From the NCBI RefSeq assembly GCF_014495845.1, contig NZ_CP061080.1, positions 5,942,001 to 6,006,000 of the forward strand: a DNA stretch of 64,000 nucleotides, in the 5' to 3' direction. The notes under the pieces are model-generated. The model ran no database searches. It saw only the letters and a program-made list of their open reading frames with translations, and was not told the DNA's origin. Below are positions 17,398-26,783 of this stretch, piece after piece. Each line of letters starts with the position of its first letter. Positions within the stretch are counted from its first letter, which is position 1. Origin of the DNA: Aquibium microcysteis (GTDB lineage: Bacteria; Pseudomonadota; Alphaproteobacteria; Rhizobiales; Rhizobiaceae). The position numbers and the translations under genes were made by a program.

Positions 17398-18371
17398 ACG
17401 GTCGACCACCAGTAGCGGACCAGATGGAAGAAGACCGGCGCCGCGAACACCACCGAATCGAGCCGGTCGATGAAGCCGCCATGTCCGGCGATCATGTGGC
17501 CCCAGTCCTTGACGCCGCGGTCGCGCTTGATCGCCGACATCACGAGCCCGCCGAAGAAGCCCATCAGCACGATGACGAAGGACAGCAGCGCCGCCTGGAC
17601 CGGCGTGAAGGGCGTCATCCACGACAGCGCCGCGCCGAGCGCGGTGGCGCTGAGCGCACCGCCGGCGAAGCCCTCGACCGTCTTCGACGGCGACAGCTTC
17701 GGCGCGATCGGCGTGCGCCCGGCGAGCTTGCCCCAGACATATTGCAGCACGTCGCTGCTCTGCACCACCAGCACCAGGAAGGCGATCAGCATCACCGTGC
17801 GGCCCTCGTAGCCGGGAATCTGCAGGGTCAGCAGCGCCGGCACGTGCGAGGCGCAGAAGACGGTGATCATCAGCGCCCACTGCACCTCCGAGATCCGCAC
17901 CAGGTAGTTCTCGGTGTCGCCGCGCAGGGCGGCCACGATCGGCATGGCCAGGAACGCGTAGACCGGGATGAAGATCGAGTAGAGCCCGTACCAGTCGATG
18001 TAGACCAGCCAGTACTGCACCGGAAGCACGATGAAGAACGCGCCCGCGAGCGCCCAGTGGTCGCCGCGCCGGGTGCTGGTCAGCGTCAGGAACTCGCGCA
18101 GCGCCGCAAAGGAGCACAGCGCGAACAGCACCACCACCCCGCCCTTTCCCGCTAGGAGCGCGACCGCCATGGCCACGACCATCACCCACCAGGACCGGAT
18201 CCGGTCGTTCAGGTTCTCGATCACGGCATTGGTGCCGTCCGGCGAGAGCCGGCGCTCGAGCGCGTAGCCGATCGCCGAGGCCGCGACCAGGACGGCAAAC
18301 AGCGCGACGAGCAGCGTGACGAGATCGGGATGCGGCGAGACGAGGAAGCGGGGCTGCGCGTCGTCGGTCAT
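17394..18371 (-). CDS. Phosphatidate cytidylyltransferase (CdsA-like)
   Basis: A 325-residue membrane enzyme expected to make CDP-diacylglycerol from phosphatidic acid and CTP. It has about eight hydrophobic helices, and the C-terminal CdsA signature is intact in SAIKRDRGVKDWGHMIAGHGG followed by FIDRLDS. The ATG at 18371 overlaps the stop of the acyltransferase gene, and its own stop overlaps the next ATG. The usual housekeeping cdsA of rhizobia sits elsewhere, next to frr and uppS, so this is probably a second, dedicated copy; that is inference. Confidence 0.88.
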   Translation of the reverse strand: MTDDAQPRFLVSPHPDLVTLLVALFAVLVAASAIGYALERRLSPDGTNAVIENLNDRIRSWWVMVVAMAVALLAGKGGVVVLFALCSFAALREFLTLTSTRRGDHWALAGAFFIVLPVQYWLVYIDWYGLYSIFIPVYAFLAMPIVAALRGDTENYLVRISEVQWALMITVFCASHVPALLTLQIPGYEGRTVMLIAFLVLVVQSSDVLQYVWGKLAGRTPIAPKLSPSKTVEGFAGGALSATALGAALSWMTPFTPVQAALLSFVIVLMGFFGGLVMSAIKRDRGVKDWGHMIAGHGGFIDRLDSVVFAAPVFFHLVRYWWSTV

Positions 18372-19051
18372 GGGCGTCTTCCGTTGGGGGCCAGCGCCAG
18401 CAGCGCCGCGCGGGTGCGCGCCAAGAAGGCGTCCTTGTCTTCCGATGCGGCGATGTGGAGCGGCGCCCCGAAGGTGACCGTACAGAGCAGCGGCACCGGC
18501 AGGACCTCGCCTTTCGGCATGACCCGGTTGAGATTGGCGATCCACACCGGCACCAGTTCGACGTCCGGACGCGCTTTGGCGAGGTGGTAGAGCCCGGTCC
18601 TGAACGGCAGCAGCGGCTCGTCGCCGGTGTTGCGCGTGCCTTCGGGAAACAGGATCAGCGACGCCCGCTCGTCGAGCGCACGCGCCATCTGCTGGACCGG
18701 GTCTTCCTGCCGGCGTTCGGGATCGCGCTCGATCAGGATGGCGCGGAAGACGTCGCGCCCGATGAAGGCGCGTGCCCTGGTCTTCAACCAGTAGTCGGCT
18801 CCGGCGACGGGCCGGGTGCGCCGCCGCAGCCGCTTGGGCAGCACCGTCCAGATCAGGATGAAGTCGCCATGGCTGGCATGGTTGGCGAAGTAGACGCGCT
18901 GCACGCCGCTGAGGTCCGCCCCCTGCCAGACGGCGCGCACCGCGGTGACGAGCCTTGCGAAGGTGACGATCGCCTGCGCCGCGACGGCGGCCGATGCCAG
19001 CCGCGCCAGCCGCTTCAGCGTGGTCCCCGCACCTGTCGGCCCCCCGGCCAT
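18368..19051 (-). CDS. 1-acylglycerol-3-phosphate acyltransferase-like (PlsC domain)
   Basis: A 227-residue membrane-associated acyltransferase. The catalytic H-x4-D motif appears as NHASHGDF, and the acceptor motif as FPEGTRNTGD. A hydrophobic N-terminal helix precedes the domain. It would acylate lysophosphatidate or a related alcohol and opens a four-gene coupled cluster that could run from acyl acceptor through CDP-lipid to a final phospholipid. ATG 19051 is favoured by GGGGA at 6 nt over the in-frame ATG at 19099. Confidence 0.85.
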   Translation of the reverse strand: MAGGPTGAGTTLKRLARLASAAVAAQAIVTFARLVTAVRAVWQGADLSGVQRVYFANHASHGDFILIWTVLPKRLRRRTRPVAGADYWLKTRARAFIGRDVFRAILIERDPERRQEDPVQQMARALDERASLILFPEGTRNTGDEPLLPFRTGLYHLAKARPDVELVPVWIANLNRVMPKGEVLPVPLLCTVTFGAPLHIAASEDKDAFLARTRAALLALAPNGRRP

Positions 19052-19130
19052 CGTCGTCCCCGGCCCCCTGTCGTTACCTTTCCCGCCGCTGCCCGGCAAT
19101 CGAAGCCTGCATCCGCCGTCTGCGGCCGCG

Positions 19131-19778
19131 CTACCCCAGCGCTTCCCGCACCGCCGCGAAGACGTCCACGAACATCGCCTCCGTCAGGCGGCCGGTGTTC
19201 GTATTGTAGCGCGAGCAGTGGTAGCTCGGAAACAGCGTCACCGCGCCCGTCGCCTGCCGGGCGCCGTGCCGGAAGGGGAGGGCGGCGACGCGCTGGCCGA
19301 GCGCCCGCACCGTCGACTGGTGGGCGATGGCGCCGAGCGTCACGATCGCTTCGAGCCTCGGAAAACGGGCGATCGTCGGCACGAGGAACTGCCGGCAGGT
19401 TGCGATCTCGGCGCCGACCGGCTTGTTCTCCGGCGGCACGCAGCGCACCGCGTTGGTGATCGCGGTTCCGATCAGTTCCAGCCCGTCGTCGGGCCGCGCC
19501 TGGAACTCGCCGCGCGCGAAGCCGAAGCGCTTCAGCGTGGAATAGAGCAGGTCGCCCGCATAGTCTCCGGTGAAGGGCCGCCCGGTGCGGTTGGCGCCGC
19601 GCAGCCCGGGCGCCAGCCCCACCACCAGCAGCCGCACCGTCTCCTCGCCCTGCGGCGGCAGGAAGCTCGGCACCGGCGCGTTGTGCCAGGAAGGTTCGCG
19701 CGCGCGCCACTCGGCGATGAAGCCGTGCAGGCGCGGGCAGAGCGGACAGTCGCGGTGCGGCTCGACGGCGGCGGCCAT
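19131..19778 (-). CDS. Uracil-DNA glycosylase, family 5 (UdgB type)
   Basis: A base-excision repair enzyme of 215 residues that removes uracil and related deaminated bases from DNA. The active-site loop VVGLAPGLRGANRTGRPFTGD has the family 5 form rather than GEAPG of family 4. Four cysteines suited to a 4Fe-4S cluster occur: Cys11 and Cys14 (CPLC), Cys113 (VRC) and Cys128. The second motif is FPSYHCSRYNTNTGRL. It lies just downstream of the NYN gene on the same strand. Confidence 0.9.
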   Translation of the reverse strand: MAAAVEPHRDCPLCPRLHGFIAEWRAREPSWHNAPVPSFLPPQGEETVRLLVVGLAPGLRGANRTGRPFTGDYAGDLLYSTLKRFGFARGEFQARPDDGLELIGTAITNAVRCVPPENKPVGAEIATCRQFLVPTIARFPRLEAIVTLGAIAHQSTVRALGQRVAALPFRHGARQATGAVTLFPSYHCSRYNTNTGRLTEAMFVDVFAAVREALG

Positions 19779-19789
19779 CGTCGACCGGC

Positions 19790-20371
19790 TCAAAGGTCGT
19801 CGTCGTCCGTCTCGACCGGCTCCACCCGCCGCGACGGACGCTCGGAGGGATCGCGCCCGACCTCGGCGCGCAGGCTCACCAGATCGACGAAATGGTCGGC
19901 CTGCCGGCGCAGGTCGTCGGAGATCATCGGCGGCTGCGAGCTCATTGTCGACACGACGCTGACCTTGCGGCCGCGCCGCTGCAGCGCCTCCACCAGCGTC
20001 CGGAAGTCGCCGTCGCCGGAGAAGATCACGTAATGGTCCACCACCTCGGACAGCTCGAGCGCATCGATCGTCAGCTCGATGTCCATGTTGCCCTTGATCT
20101 TGCGCCGCCCGGCCGAGTCGGTGAACTCCTTGGCGGGCTTCGTCACCACCTTGTAGCCATTGTAGTCCAGCCAGTCGATCAGCGGCCGGATCGACGAGTA
20201 TTCCTGGTCCTCGATCAGCGCCGTGTAGTAATAGGCGCGCAGCAGGTAGCCCTTCTTCTGGAAGGCCGCGAGCAGCTTGCGATAGTCGATGTCGAAGCCG
20301 AGCGCGCGCGACGTGGCATAGAGGTTGGCGCCGTCGATGAAGAGCGCGATCTTTTCGCGGGGATCGAACAT
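19790..20371 (-). CDS. NYN-domain protein (LabA/DUF88-like)
   Basis: A 193-residue PIN-like fold protein with the acidic signature IALFIDGANLY at the start, DIELTIDAL in the middle and VIFSGDGDFRTLVEALQ later. NYN proteins of this type are putative RNases acting on structured or uridylated RNA. The C-terminal tail is acidic (VETDDDDL). The ATG at 20371 has GAGGAA at 8 nt; a slightly longer frame begins at TTG. It is divergent from rpoZ, and this arrangement (NYN beside rpoZ-rsh) recurs in Rhizobiales in my experience. Confidence 0.88.
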   Translation of the reverse strand: MFDPREKIALFIDGANLYATSRALGFDIDYRKLLAAFQKKGYLLRAYYYTALIEDQEYSSIRPLIDWLDYNGYKVVTKPAKEFTDSAGRRKIKGNMDIELTIDALELSEVVDHYVIFSGDGDFRTLVEALQRRGRKVSVVSTMSSQPPMISDDLRRQADHFVDLVSLRAEVGRDPSERPSRRVEPVETDDDDL

Positions 20372-20615
20372 CCGAAATTTCCTCGTCGTCAAAAACTGTT
20401 GCGCAATGAACGGGACGCCGGGCTGCCGACGGTCGAATCGTCACGAACCTGCCACAAATCGCCGGTCCGCGAAACGGACCTGAAGTTTCACCCTGCGCGG
20501 GGTGCGAGCAGACGGGGGTCCGCGCTGCGGCTTCCGCTGCCGCGCTTGTGTTTTCGGCCCGTTCGGAGTATGGCACCCGTCACTCTCCGACAATGAGCTA
20601 TGAAAGGGGCACTCC

Positions 20616-21011
20616 ATGGCCCGCGTCACCGTTGAAGACTGCATCGACAAGGTCGACAACCGCTTCGAACTCGTGCTGCTCGCAAGCCACCGCGCCCGCC
20701 TGATCTCGCAGGGCGCGCAGATCACCATCGACCGCGACAACGACAAGAACCCCGTCGTGGCGCTGCGCGAGATCGCCGACGAGACGCTGTCGCCGGGCGA
20801 TCTCAAGGAAGACCTGATCCACTCGCTGCAGAAGCACGTCGAGGTCGACGAGCCGGAGGCCGAGGCGCCCGAGATGATCGACCGCGCCGCCGACGAGAGC
20901 GTCGAGGCCGCGTCGGACGACGAGCCGGTCGCCTTCGACCGCATGACCGAGGAAGACCTGCTCGCCGGCATCGAGGGCCTGGTTCCGCCGGAGAAGAGCG
21001 ACGACTACTGA
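20616..21011 (+). CDS. rpoZ: RNA polymerase omega subunit
   Basis: A 131-residue subunit that helps assemble beta' and binds ppGpp at its interface. The start [20 protein letters not shown] and [20 protein letters not shown] are diagnostic. The C-terminal third is acidic ([12 protein letters not shown]), as in alphaproteobacterial omegas. It precedes the (p)ppGpp synthetase gene, so polymerase and alarmone functions sit side by side. Confidence 0.97.
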   Translation: MARVTVEDCIDKVDNRFELVLLASHRARLISQGAQITIDRDNDKNPVVALREIADETLSPGDLKEDLIHSLQKHVEVDEPEAEAPEMIDRAADESVEAASDDEPVAFDRMTEEDLLAGIEGLVPPEKSDDY

Positions 21012-21064
21012 AGCCTGGCCCCATCGTCGCCACTACCGCGGCCGCCCGGACATGGTTATCTGTA

Positions 21065-21099
21065 ACATGCGTCGCGACTCCCGCGGCGCATGTTTCGTT
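21065..21099 (+). terminator. Hairpin between rpoZ and rsh
   Basis: A 12-bp stem (ACATGCGTCGCG / CGCGGCGCATGT, one G-T wobble) with a 5-nt loop, followed by TTCGTTC, suits an intrinsic terminator or attenuator. An alternative rsh ATG at 21090 lies inside the stem, which argues against that start. Confidence 0.6.
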
Positions 21100-21116
21100 C
21101 GGGAGCCCCGCCGCCG

Positions 21117-23372
21117 ATGATGCGTCAGTACGAGCTTGTCGAGCGCGTCCAGCGCTACAAGCCCGACATCAATGAAGCCCTTCTGAACAAGGCCTACGTC
21201 TACGCCATGCAGAAGCATGGCCATCAGAAGCGCGCCTCGGGGGATCCCTATTTCTCCCACCCGCTCGAAGTGGCGGCCATCCTCACCGACATGCACCTCG
21301 ACGAGGCCACGATCGCGGTCGCGCTGCTGCACGACACGATCGAGGACACCTCCGCCACCCGCCAGGAGATCGACGATCTCTTCGGCCCCGACATCGGCAA
21401 GCTGGTCGAGGGTCTGACCAAGCTCAAGAAGCTCGATCTGGTCTCCAAGAAGGCCGCGCAGGCCGAAAACCTTCGCAAGCTGCTGCTGGCGATCTCCGAG
21501 GACGTGCGCGTGCTGCTCGTCAAGCTCGCCGACCGCCTCCACAACATGCGCACGCTCGACCACGTGCCCGAAGAGAAGCGCCAGCGCATCGCCGAGGAGA
21601 CGATGGACATCTATGCGCCGCTCGCCGGCCGCATGGGCATGCAGGACATGCGCGAGGAGCTCGAGGAACTCGCCTTCCGCCACATCAATCCCGGCGGCCA
21701 CAAGGCCGTCACCGAACGCCTGGCCGACATCTTCGAGCGCCACAAGGGCGTCATCTCCGACATTGAGGCGGCGCTGAAGACGCTGTTCGAGAAGTACGGG
21801 CTGAAGGCGCAGGTCACCAGCCGCCAGAAGAAGCCCTGGTCGGTGTTCCGCAAGATGGAATCGAAGGCGCTGTCCTTCGAGCAGCTGTCCGACATCTTCG
21901 CCTTCCGCGTCATCGTCGACGAGGTGGAGGACTGCTACAAGGCGCTCTGCGCCATCCACACCACCTGGTCCATGGTGCCGGGCCGCTTCAAGGACTACAT
22001 CTCGACGCCCAAGCAGAACGACTACCGCTCCATCCACACCACCATCGTCGGCCCGTCGCGCCAGCGCGTCGAACTGCAGATCCGCACCTGGCAGATGCAC
22101 AAGGTGGCCGAATACGGCGTCGCTGCCCATTCGATCTACAAGGACATGGGCGGCAAGGTGAACGGCGCCGGTCACGCCATCTCCAGGGAGACCAACTCCT
22201 ACGGCTGGCTGAAGCGCACCATCGAGGTGCTGTCGGAGGGCGACAATCCCGAGGAGTTCCTGGAGAACACGCGCCTGGAGATGTTCCAGGACCAGGTGTT
22301 CTGCTTCACGCCCAAGGGCCGGCTGATCGCGCTGCCGCGCGGCGCCACCCCGATCGACTTCGCCTATGCCGTCCACACCGACGTCGGCGACACCTGCGTC
22401 GGCGCCAAGGTCAACGGCCGCATCATGCCGCTGATGACGGAACTGAAGAACGGCGACGAGGTCGAGATCATCTGCTCGAAGGCGCAGGTGCCGCCCGCCG
22501 CCTGGGAACAGGTCGTCGTCACCGGCAAGGCGCGCTCGGCCATCCGCCGCGCCACGCGCGCCGCCATCCGCAAGCAGTATTCCGGCCTCGGCACCCGCAT
22601 CCTCGAACGCGCCTTCGAGCGCGCCGGACGCTCCTTCGGCAAGGACATGCTGAAGCCCGTCCTGCATCGCCTGGCCCGCAAGGACGTCGAGGACGTGCTG
22701 GCCGCCGTCGGCCGCGGCGAACTCTCGTCGCCCGACGTGCTGCGCGCCGTCTACCCCGACTTCAAGGACGAGCGCGTCACCGTCGCGCCGCCGAAGGTGC
22801 GCGAGGAGGGCTGGTTCAACCTGCGCAATGCCGCCGGCATGCTGTTCCAGATCCCCGGCCGCTCCTCCCGCAAGGAGAAGGAGAAGGACCGCGCCAAGGG
22901 CGAGGGCAAGGCCGGCAAGGGCGAGCCGCTGCCCATCCGTGGCGTCTCCGGCGACCTGCCGGTGCGTTTCGCCCCGGAGGGCGCCGTCCCGGGCGACCGC
23001 ATCGTCGGCATCCTGCAACCCGGCTCGGGCATCACCATCTACCCGATCCAATCGCCCTCGCTCACCGCCTTCGACGACCAGCCCGAGCGCTGGATCGACG
23101 TGCGCTGGGACATCGACGAGGATACCAAGGAGCGGTTCCCCGCCCGCATCTCCGTCACCGCCATCAACGAGCCCGGCTCGCTGGCAGAGATCGCGCAGGT
23201 CGTCGCCGCCAACGACGCCAACATCCACACGCTGTCGATGGCGCGCACCGCGCCCGACTTCACCGAGATGATCCTCGACCTCGAGGTCTGGGATCTCAAG
23301 CACCTCAACCGGCTGCTGTCGCAGCTCAAGGACACGTCGGCCGTCTCGGATGCGCGCCGCGTCAACGGCTGA
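21117..23372 (+). CDS. rsh: Bifunctional (p)ppGpp synthetase/hydrolase (RelA/SpoT homologue)
   Basis: A 751-residue cytoplasmic regulator of the stringent response. The domain order is HD hydrolase ([29 protein letters not shown]), synthetase ([24 protein letters not shown]), TGS ([19 protein letters not shown]) and C-terminal ACT ([20 protein letters not shown]). Both catalytic halves look intact, as expected for the single long Rsh of Rhizobiales. The start [14 protein letters not shown] at 21117 follows GGGAG and matches the family; the frame opens nine codons earlier inside the hairpin. Confidence 0.97.
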   Translation: MMRQYELVERVQRYKPDINEALLNKAYVYAMQKHGHQKRASGDPYFSHPLEVAAILTDMHLDEATIAVALLHDTIEDTSATRQEIDDLFGPDIGKLVEGLTKLKKLDLVSKKAAQAENLRKLLLAISEDVRVLLVKLADRLHNMRTLDHVPEEKRQRIAEETMDIYAPLAGRMGMQDMREELEELAFRHINPGGHKAVTERLADIFERHKGVISDIEAALKTLFEKYGLKAQVTSRQKKPWSVFRKMESKALSFEQLSDIFAFRVIVDEVEDCYKALCAIHTTWSMVPGRFKDYISTPKQNDYRSIHTTIVGPSRQRVELQIRTWQMHKVAEYGVAAHSIYKDMGGKVNGAGHAISRETNSYGWLKRTIEVLSEGDNPEEFLENTRLEMFQDQVFCFTPKGRLIALPRGATPIDFAYAVHTDVGDTCVGAKVNGRIMPLMTELKNGDEVEIICSKAQVPPAAWEQVVVTGKARSAIRRATRAAIRKQYSGLGTRILERAFERAGRSFGKDMLKPVLHRLARKDVEDVLAAVGRGELSSPDVLRAVYPDFKDERVTVAPPKVREEGWFNLRNAAGMLFQIPGRSSRKEKEKDRAKGEGKAGKGEPLPIRGVSGDLPVRFAPEGAVPGDRIVGILQPGSGITIYPIQSPSLTAFDDQPERWIDVRWDIDEDTKERFPARISVTAINEPGSLAEIAQVVAANDANIHTLSMARTAPDFTEMILDLEVWDLKHLNRLLSQLKDTSAVSDARRVNG

Positions 23373-23386
23373 CGAAGGAGGCAACG

Positions 23387-23971
23387 ATGGCGATGGACAG
23401 GGACGAGGTGCTCGCGATCTTCCGCGAGGCGGGCGCGATCCTGGAGGGACATTTCATCCTCACCTCCGGTCTGCGCAGCCCGATCTTCCTGCAGAAGGCG
23501 CGGGTCTTCATGCATGCCGACAAGACCGGGCGCCTGTGCAAGGCGCTCGCCGCCCGCATCCGCGCGGCGGTGGGCGAGGGCATCGACTACGTCGTCGGCC
23601 CGGCCGTCGGCGGCATCATTCCGGCCTACGAGACCTCGCGCCATCTCGGCGTCCCGGCAATCTGGGTCGAGCGCGAGGCCGGCGTCTTCCGTCTGCGTCG
23701 CTTCGAGATCGCGCCAGGCGCGCGCGTCGTCATCGTCGAGGATATCGTGACGACCGGGCTTTCGATCCGCGAGACGGTGGAGTGCCTGCGCAGCATCGGC
23801 GCCGAGGTCGTTGCGGCCGCCTGCATCATCGACCGCTCGGCCGGGAAGGCGGATGTCGGCGTGCCGCTGGTCGCGCTGGCGCAATACGAGGTGCCGGCCT
23901 ATCCCGCCGACGCGCTGCCGCCGGAACTCGCCGCCATCCCTCCCGTCAAGCCGGGCAGCCGCAACATCTGA
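23387..23971 (+). CDS. pyrE: Orotate phosphoribosyltransferase
   Basis: Adds ribose 5-phosphate from PRPP to orotate in pyrimidine synthesis. It is 194 residues, with the ligand loop [14 protein letters not shown] and the PRPP motif [22 protein letters not shown] precedes the ATG. It follows rsh by 14 bp and is probably co-transcribed. A pyrC-like gene lies far away at 54.6 kb. Confidence 0.96.
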   Translation: MAMDRDEVLAIFREAGAILEGHFILTSGLRSPIFLQKARVFMHADKTGRLCKALAARIRAAVGEGIDYVVGPAVGGIIPAYETSRHLGVPAIWVEREAGVFRLRRFEIAPGARVVIVEDIVTTGLSIRETVECLRSIGAEVVAAACIIDRSAGKADVGVPLVALAQYEVPAYPADALPPELAAIPPVKPGSRNI

Positions 23972-24047
23972 CGCCCGGCTGCGCTGCTTCCGCAGCGGCA
24001 CGGCGATCGTCGCAGCAAAGAGGCGACGCGGCGTTGTTCACGACCTG

Positions 24048-24070
24048 TGACATGAGTATACCTTATGTCA
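24048..24070. promoter_or_regulatory. Possible operator TGACAT-N11-ATGTCA
   Basis: An isolated 6+6 inverted repeat in a locally AT-richer stretch between pyrE and the DUF2062 gene, about 107 bp before the latter. It could be a regulator site; nothing else supports this. Confidence 0.25.
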
Positions 24071-24176
24071 GTGGGCATGGCGATCCGGAGTCGCGGCCGG
24101 CCGGTTTAAGGCCGAGTCTGACACATTCCATGCCTATATCGGGAGACGGACGAGAAGACGGAGCAGGACGACCGGC

Positions 24177-24764
24177 ATGTTGTTTCGGCGCAGAAAGCCG
24201 GCAGATATCCTGGAGCGTCTGCGCACGATGCTCTGGCCGCGCCGCTCCTTCTGGCGTTCGGCCCAGTATTTCGCCAAGCGCGTCCTGCGCCTGACGGCGA
24301 CGCCGCACGCCATCGCCGCCGGCGTGGCGGCGGGCGTCTTCGTGTCCTTCCTTCCCTTTATCGGCCTCCACTTCATCCTCGCCGCGGCCCTTGCCTGGCT
24401 CATGGCCGGAAATCTGATTGCCTCGGCCTTCGGCACCGCGATCGGCAATCCGATCACGTTTCCGATCATCTGGGCGACCAGCTACAAGCTCGGCTGCGCC
24501 ATCCTCGGTGCCAAGGCCACGCACGGCGATGCGCCGATCCAGCTCGGCAAGCTCCTGGAGCGGCTGGAGTTCGGCCAGCTCTGGGATCCGCTCCTGAAGC
24601 CCATGACGGTCGGCGGCTTCCCGATCGGGCTCGCCTTCGCGATCGTGTTCTACGTCCTGACGCGCTGGGGCGTCGCGGCCTTCCGGCGCCAGCGGCAGCT
24701 GCGCCTGCTGGAAAGGGCGAGGCGCCGCGCCGAAGCGCAGGCGATGGCGGCCGGCGGCGCATGA
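24177..24764 (+). CDS. DUF2062 membrane protein
   Basis: A 195-residue protein of unknown function with a basic N-terminus ([14 protein letters not shown]) and at least three hydrophobic segments ([39 protein letters not shown] and [14 protein letters not shown]). The [10 protein letters not shown] block is the family hallmark. Its stop overlaps the ATG of acpS by 4 bp, so the two are coupled. Confidence 0.9.
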   Translation: MLFRRRKPADILERLRTMLWPRRSFWRSAQYFAKRVLRLTATPHAIAAGVAAGVFVSFLPFIGLHFILAAALAWLMAGNLIASAFGTAIGNPITFPIIWATSYKLGCAILGAKATHGDAPIQLGKLLERLEFGQLWDPLLKPMTVGGFPIGLAFAIVFYVLTRWGVAAFRRQRQLRLLERARRRAEAQAMAAGGA

Positions 24765-25183
24765 TCATCGGGCTCGGATCTGACCTGATCGACATCCGCC
24801 GCATCGAGCGGTCGATCGAGCGCCACGGCGAGCGCTTCACCGAACGCGTGTTCAGCGAGGGCGAGCGCCAGCGCGCCGAAAGCCGCGGCGGCCGCATCGC
24901 TTCCTATGCCAAGCGCTTCGCCGCCAAGGAGGCCTGCGCCAAGGCGCTCGGCACCGGCATCGCCCAGGGCGTCTTCTGGAAGGACATGTGCGTCGTCAAC
25001 CTCGCCGGCGGCATGCCGGTCATGGAGCTTTCCGGAGGCGCCGCCGCGCGGCTGGCCAGCATGCTGCCGGCCGGCCACCGCGGCGTCGTTCACCTGACGA
25101 TCACCGACGACTATCCGCTCGCGCAGGCCTTCGTCGTCATCGAGGCGGTGCCGGTCGAGACGCCGCCGCACCTGCGGGGATAG
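24761..25183 (+). CDS. acpS: Holo-[acyl-carrier-protein] synthase
   Basis: Transfers 4'-phosphopantetheine from CoA to acyl carrier proteins, the activating step for fatty-acid synthesis. The 140-residue protein begins [15 protein letters not shown], with the Mg-binding Asp, and holds [18 protein letters not shown] with the second conserved acidic residue. ATGA overlap with the DUF2062 gene. Confidence 0.97.
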   Translation: MIIGLGSDLIDIRRIERSIERHGERFTERVFSEGERQRAESRGGRIASYAKRFAAKEACAKALGTGIAQGVFWKDMCVVNLAGGMPVMELSGGAAARLASMLPAGHRGVVHLTITDDYPLAQAFVVIEAVPVETPPHLRG

Positions 25184-25313
25184 ACCTGGCGCGCGAAGCG
25201 GAGTATCGCACGCGCAATCTTCGTCGATGTCCGGTGCCGCTCGCGTGCCGGCGATGCCGTTGCCCCGCATCGCGCGAGCCGGTAGAAGCTTCCCATTCCA
25301 AACCGAGGACGAC

Positions 25314-26060
25314 ATGAGCGTGGCGGACAAATCGCAAAAGAAATCGGGCGGTCTCGGCGAGACCATCAGCGTCATCGTTCAGGCGCTGCTGCTCGCCGTG
25401 GTCATCCGGACGCTGCTTTTCCAGCCCTTCTCGATTCCCTCGGGCTCGATGCGGCCGACCCTCCTCGAAGGGGATTATCTCTTCGTGACCAAGTGGGCCT
25501 ACGGCTATTCCCGCCATTCCCTGCCGTTCTCGCCCGATCTCTTCTCGGGCCGCATCTGGGCAACCGCGCCCGAGCGCGGCGACGTGGCGGTATTCAAGTA
25601 TCCGCCGAACCCGTCGCTCGACTACATCAAGCGCGTCATCGGCCTGCCCGGCGACCGCGTCCAGATGCGCGACGGCCAGCTCTACATCAACGGCACCGCG
25701 GTGCAGCGCGAGAAGGCGGGCCAGATCGACAATCCCGACATCACCGAAGAGAACCGTCCGGTCGACGTCTACCGCGAGACGCTGCCCAACGGCGTCTCCT
25801 ACGACACGCTCGACGTGACGCCCAACGGCTTCTCCGACAACACCCGCGAATTCGTCGTTCCGGCCGGGCACTATTTCATGATGGGCGACAACCGCGACAA
25901 TTCCGCCGACAGCCGCGTCTTCGGCTTCGTCCCGGAGGAGAACTTCGTCGGCCGCGCCAACATCATCTTCTTCTCGATCGCGGGCGGAGCCAGCCCGCTC
26001 GAGATCTGGAAGTGGCCTTCGCTGATCCGCCCGTCGCGCCTCTTCGAATTCGTCGACTGA
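25314..26060 (+). CDS. lepB: Signal peptidase I
   Basis: An inner-membrane protease that removes Sec and Tat signal peptides. It is 248 residues, with a single N-terminal membrane helix (VIVQALLLAVVIRTLLF), the catalytic serine in FSIPSGSMRPTLLEGD, the lysine in DYIKRVIGLPGDRV, and the box GDNRDNSADSR. ATG 25314 follows GAGG at 7 nt; the frame remains open to 25227 without a ribosome site. It is followed by rnc after 3 bp. Confidence 0.97.
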   Translation: MSVADKSQKKSGGLGETISVIVQALLLAVVIRTLLFQPFSIPSGSMRPTLLEGDYLFVTKWAYGYSRHSLPFSPDLFSGRIWATAPERGDVAVFKYPPNPSLDYIKRVIGLPGDRVQMRDGQLYINGTAVQREKAGQIDNPDITEENRPVDVYRETLPNGVSYDTLDVTPNGFSDNTREFVVPAGHYFMMGDNRDNSADSRVFGFVPEENFVGRANIIFFSIAGGASPLEIWKWPSLIRPSRLFEFVD

Positions 26061-26063
26061 TCG

Positions 26064-26783
26064 ATGGCCGCCCGCAAGCCGGCCGGACAGGCGCTGGCGG
26101 AACTGGCCGCCGAACGCACCGGCCACGTCTTTCGCGACGTCGAACGGCTCGAACGCGCGCTCACCCATTCCAGCGCACGCCGCCACGCCGGCGCCGACTA
26201 CGAGCGGCTGGAATTCCTGGGAGACAGGGTGCTCGGGCTCGTCGTCGCCGAGATGCTGTTCAAGGCCTTTCCCGGTGCGCCGGAAGGCGAGCTCGCCGTG
26301 CGGCTCAATGCGCTCGTCAGCGGTGCCACCTGCGCCGAGGTCGCCGAGGAGATCGGCCTGGCGGATCTGATCCGCGCGGATTCAGGGCTGAAGACGCTCT
26401 CCGGCCCCAACGGCCGCTCCACGCGGGCTGACGCGATGGAAGCCCTGCTGGCCGCGATCTATCTCGAGGGCGGGCTCGAAGCCGCTCGGCCGCTGATCGA
26501 GCGGCACTGGGGTCCGCGCAGCCGCCACGCGCAGGGCGCCAAGCGCGATCCGAAGACCGAGCTGCAGGAATGGGCGCACCAGTCGGCGGCCGCCACCCCG
26601 GTCTACTCCATCGCCGGTCGCGAAGGGCCGGATCACGAGCCGGTCTTCACCGTCACGGTGAGCGTCGGCACCCTTGAACCCACCATCGGCCGCGGCCGTT
26701 CCAAGCGCGAGGCCGAGCAGGCCGGTGCCGCAGCCATGCTCCAGCGCGAAGGCGTCTGGCCCAGATCGGAAGACCCCACATGA
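26064..26783 (+). CDS. rnc: Ribonuclease III
   Basis: Cuts double-stranded RNA, including rRNA precursors. The 239-residue protein has the signature ERLEFLGDRVLGL, the second acidic site around DAMEALLAAIYLEGG, and a C-terminal double-stranded RNA-binding domain ending KREAEQAGAAAML. The last 4 bp overlap era, as is usual for the lepB-rnc-era operon. Confidence 0.97.
   Translation: MAARKPAGQALAELAAERTGHVFRDVERLERALTHSSARRHAGADYERLEFLGDRVLGLVVAEMLFKAFPGAPEGELAVRLNALVSGATCAEVAEEIGLADLIRADSGLKTLSGPNGRSTRADAMEALLAAIYLEGGLEAARPLIERHWGPRSRHAQGAKRDPKTELQEWAHQSAAATPVYSIAGREGPDHEPVFTVTVSVGTLEPTIGRGRSKREAEQAGAAAMLQREGVWPRSEDPT

Noticed and set aside
21033..23384. Very long open frame (783 codons) antisense to rsh
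   Set aside because: The plus-strand frame has all Rsh domains. The antisense frame exists because GC-rich codons leave few stops, and its protein is a low-complexity Gly/Ala/Arg/Asp sequence with no recognisable motif.
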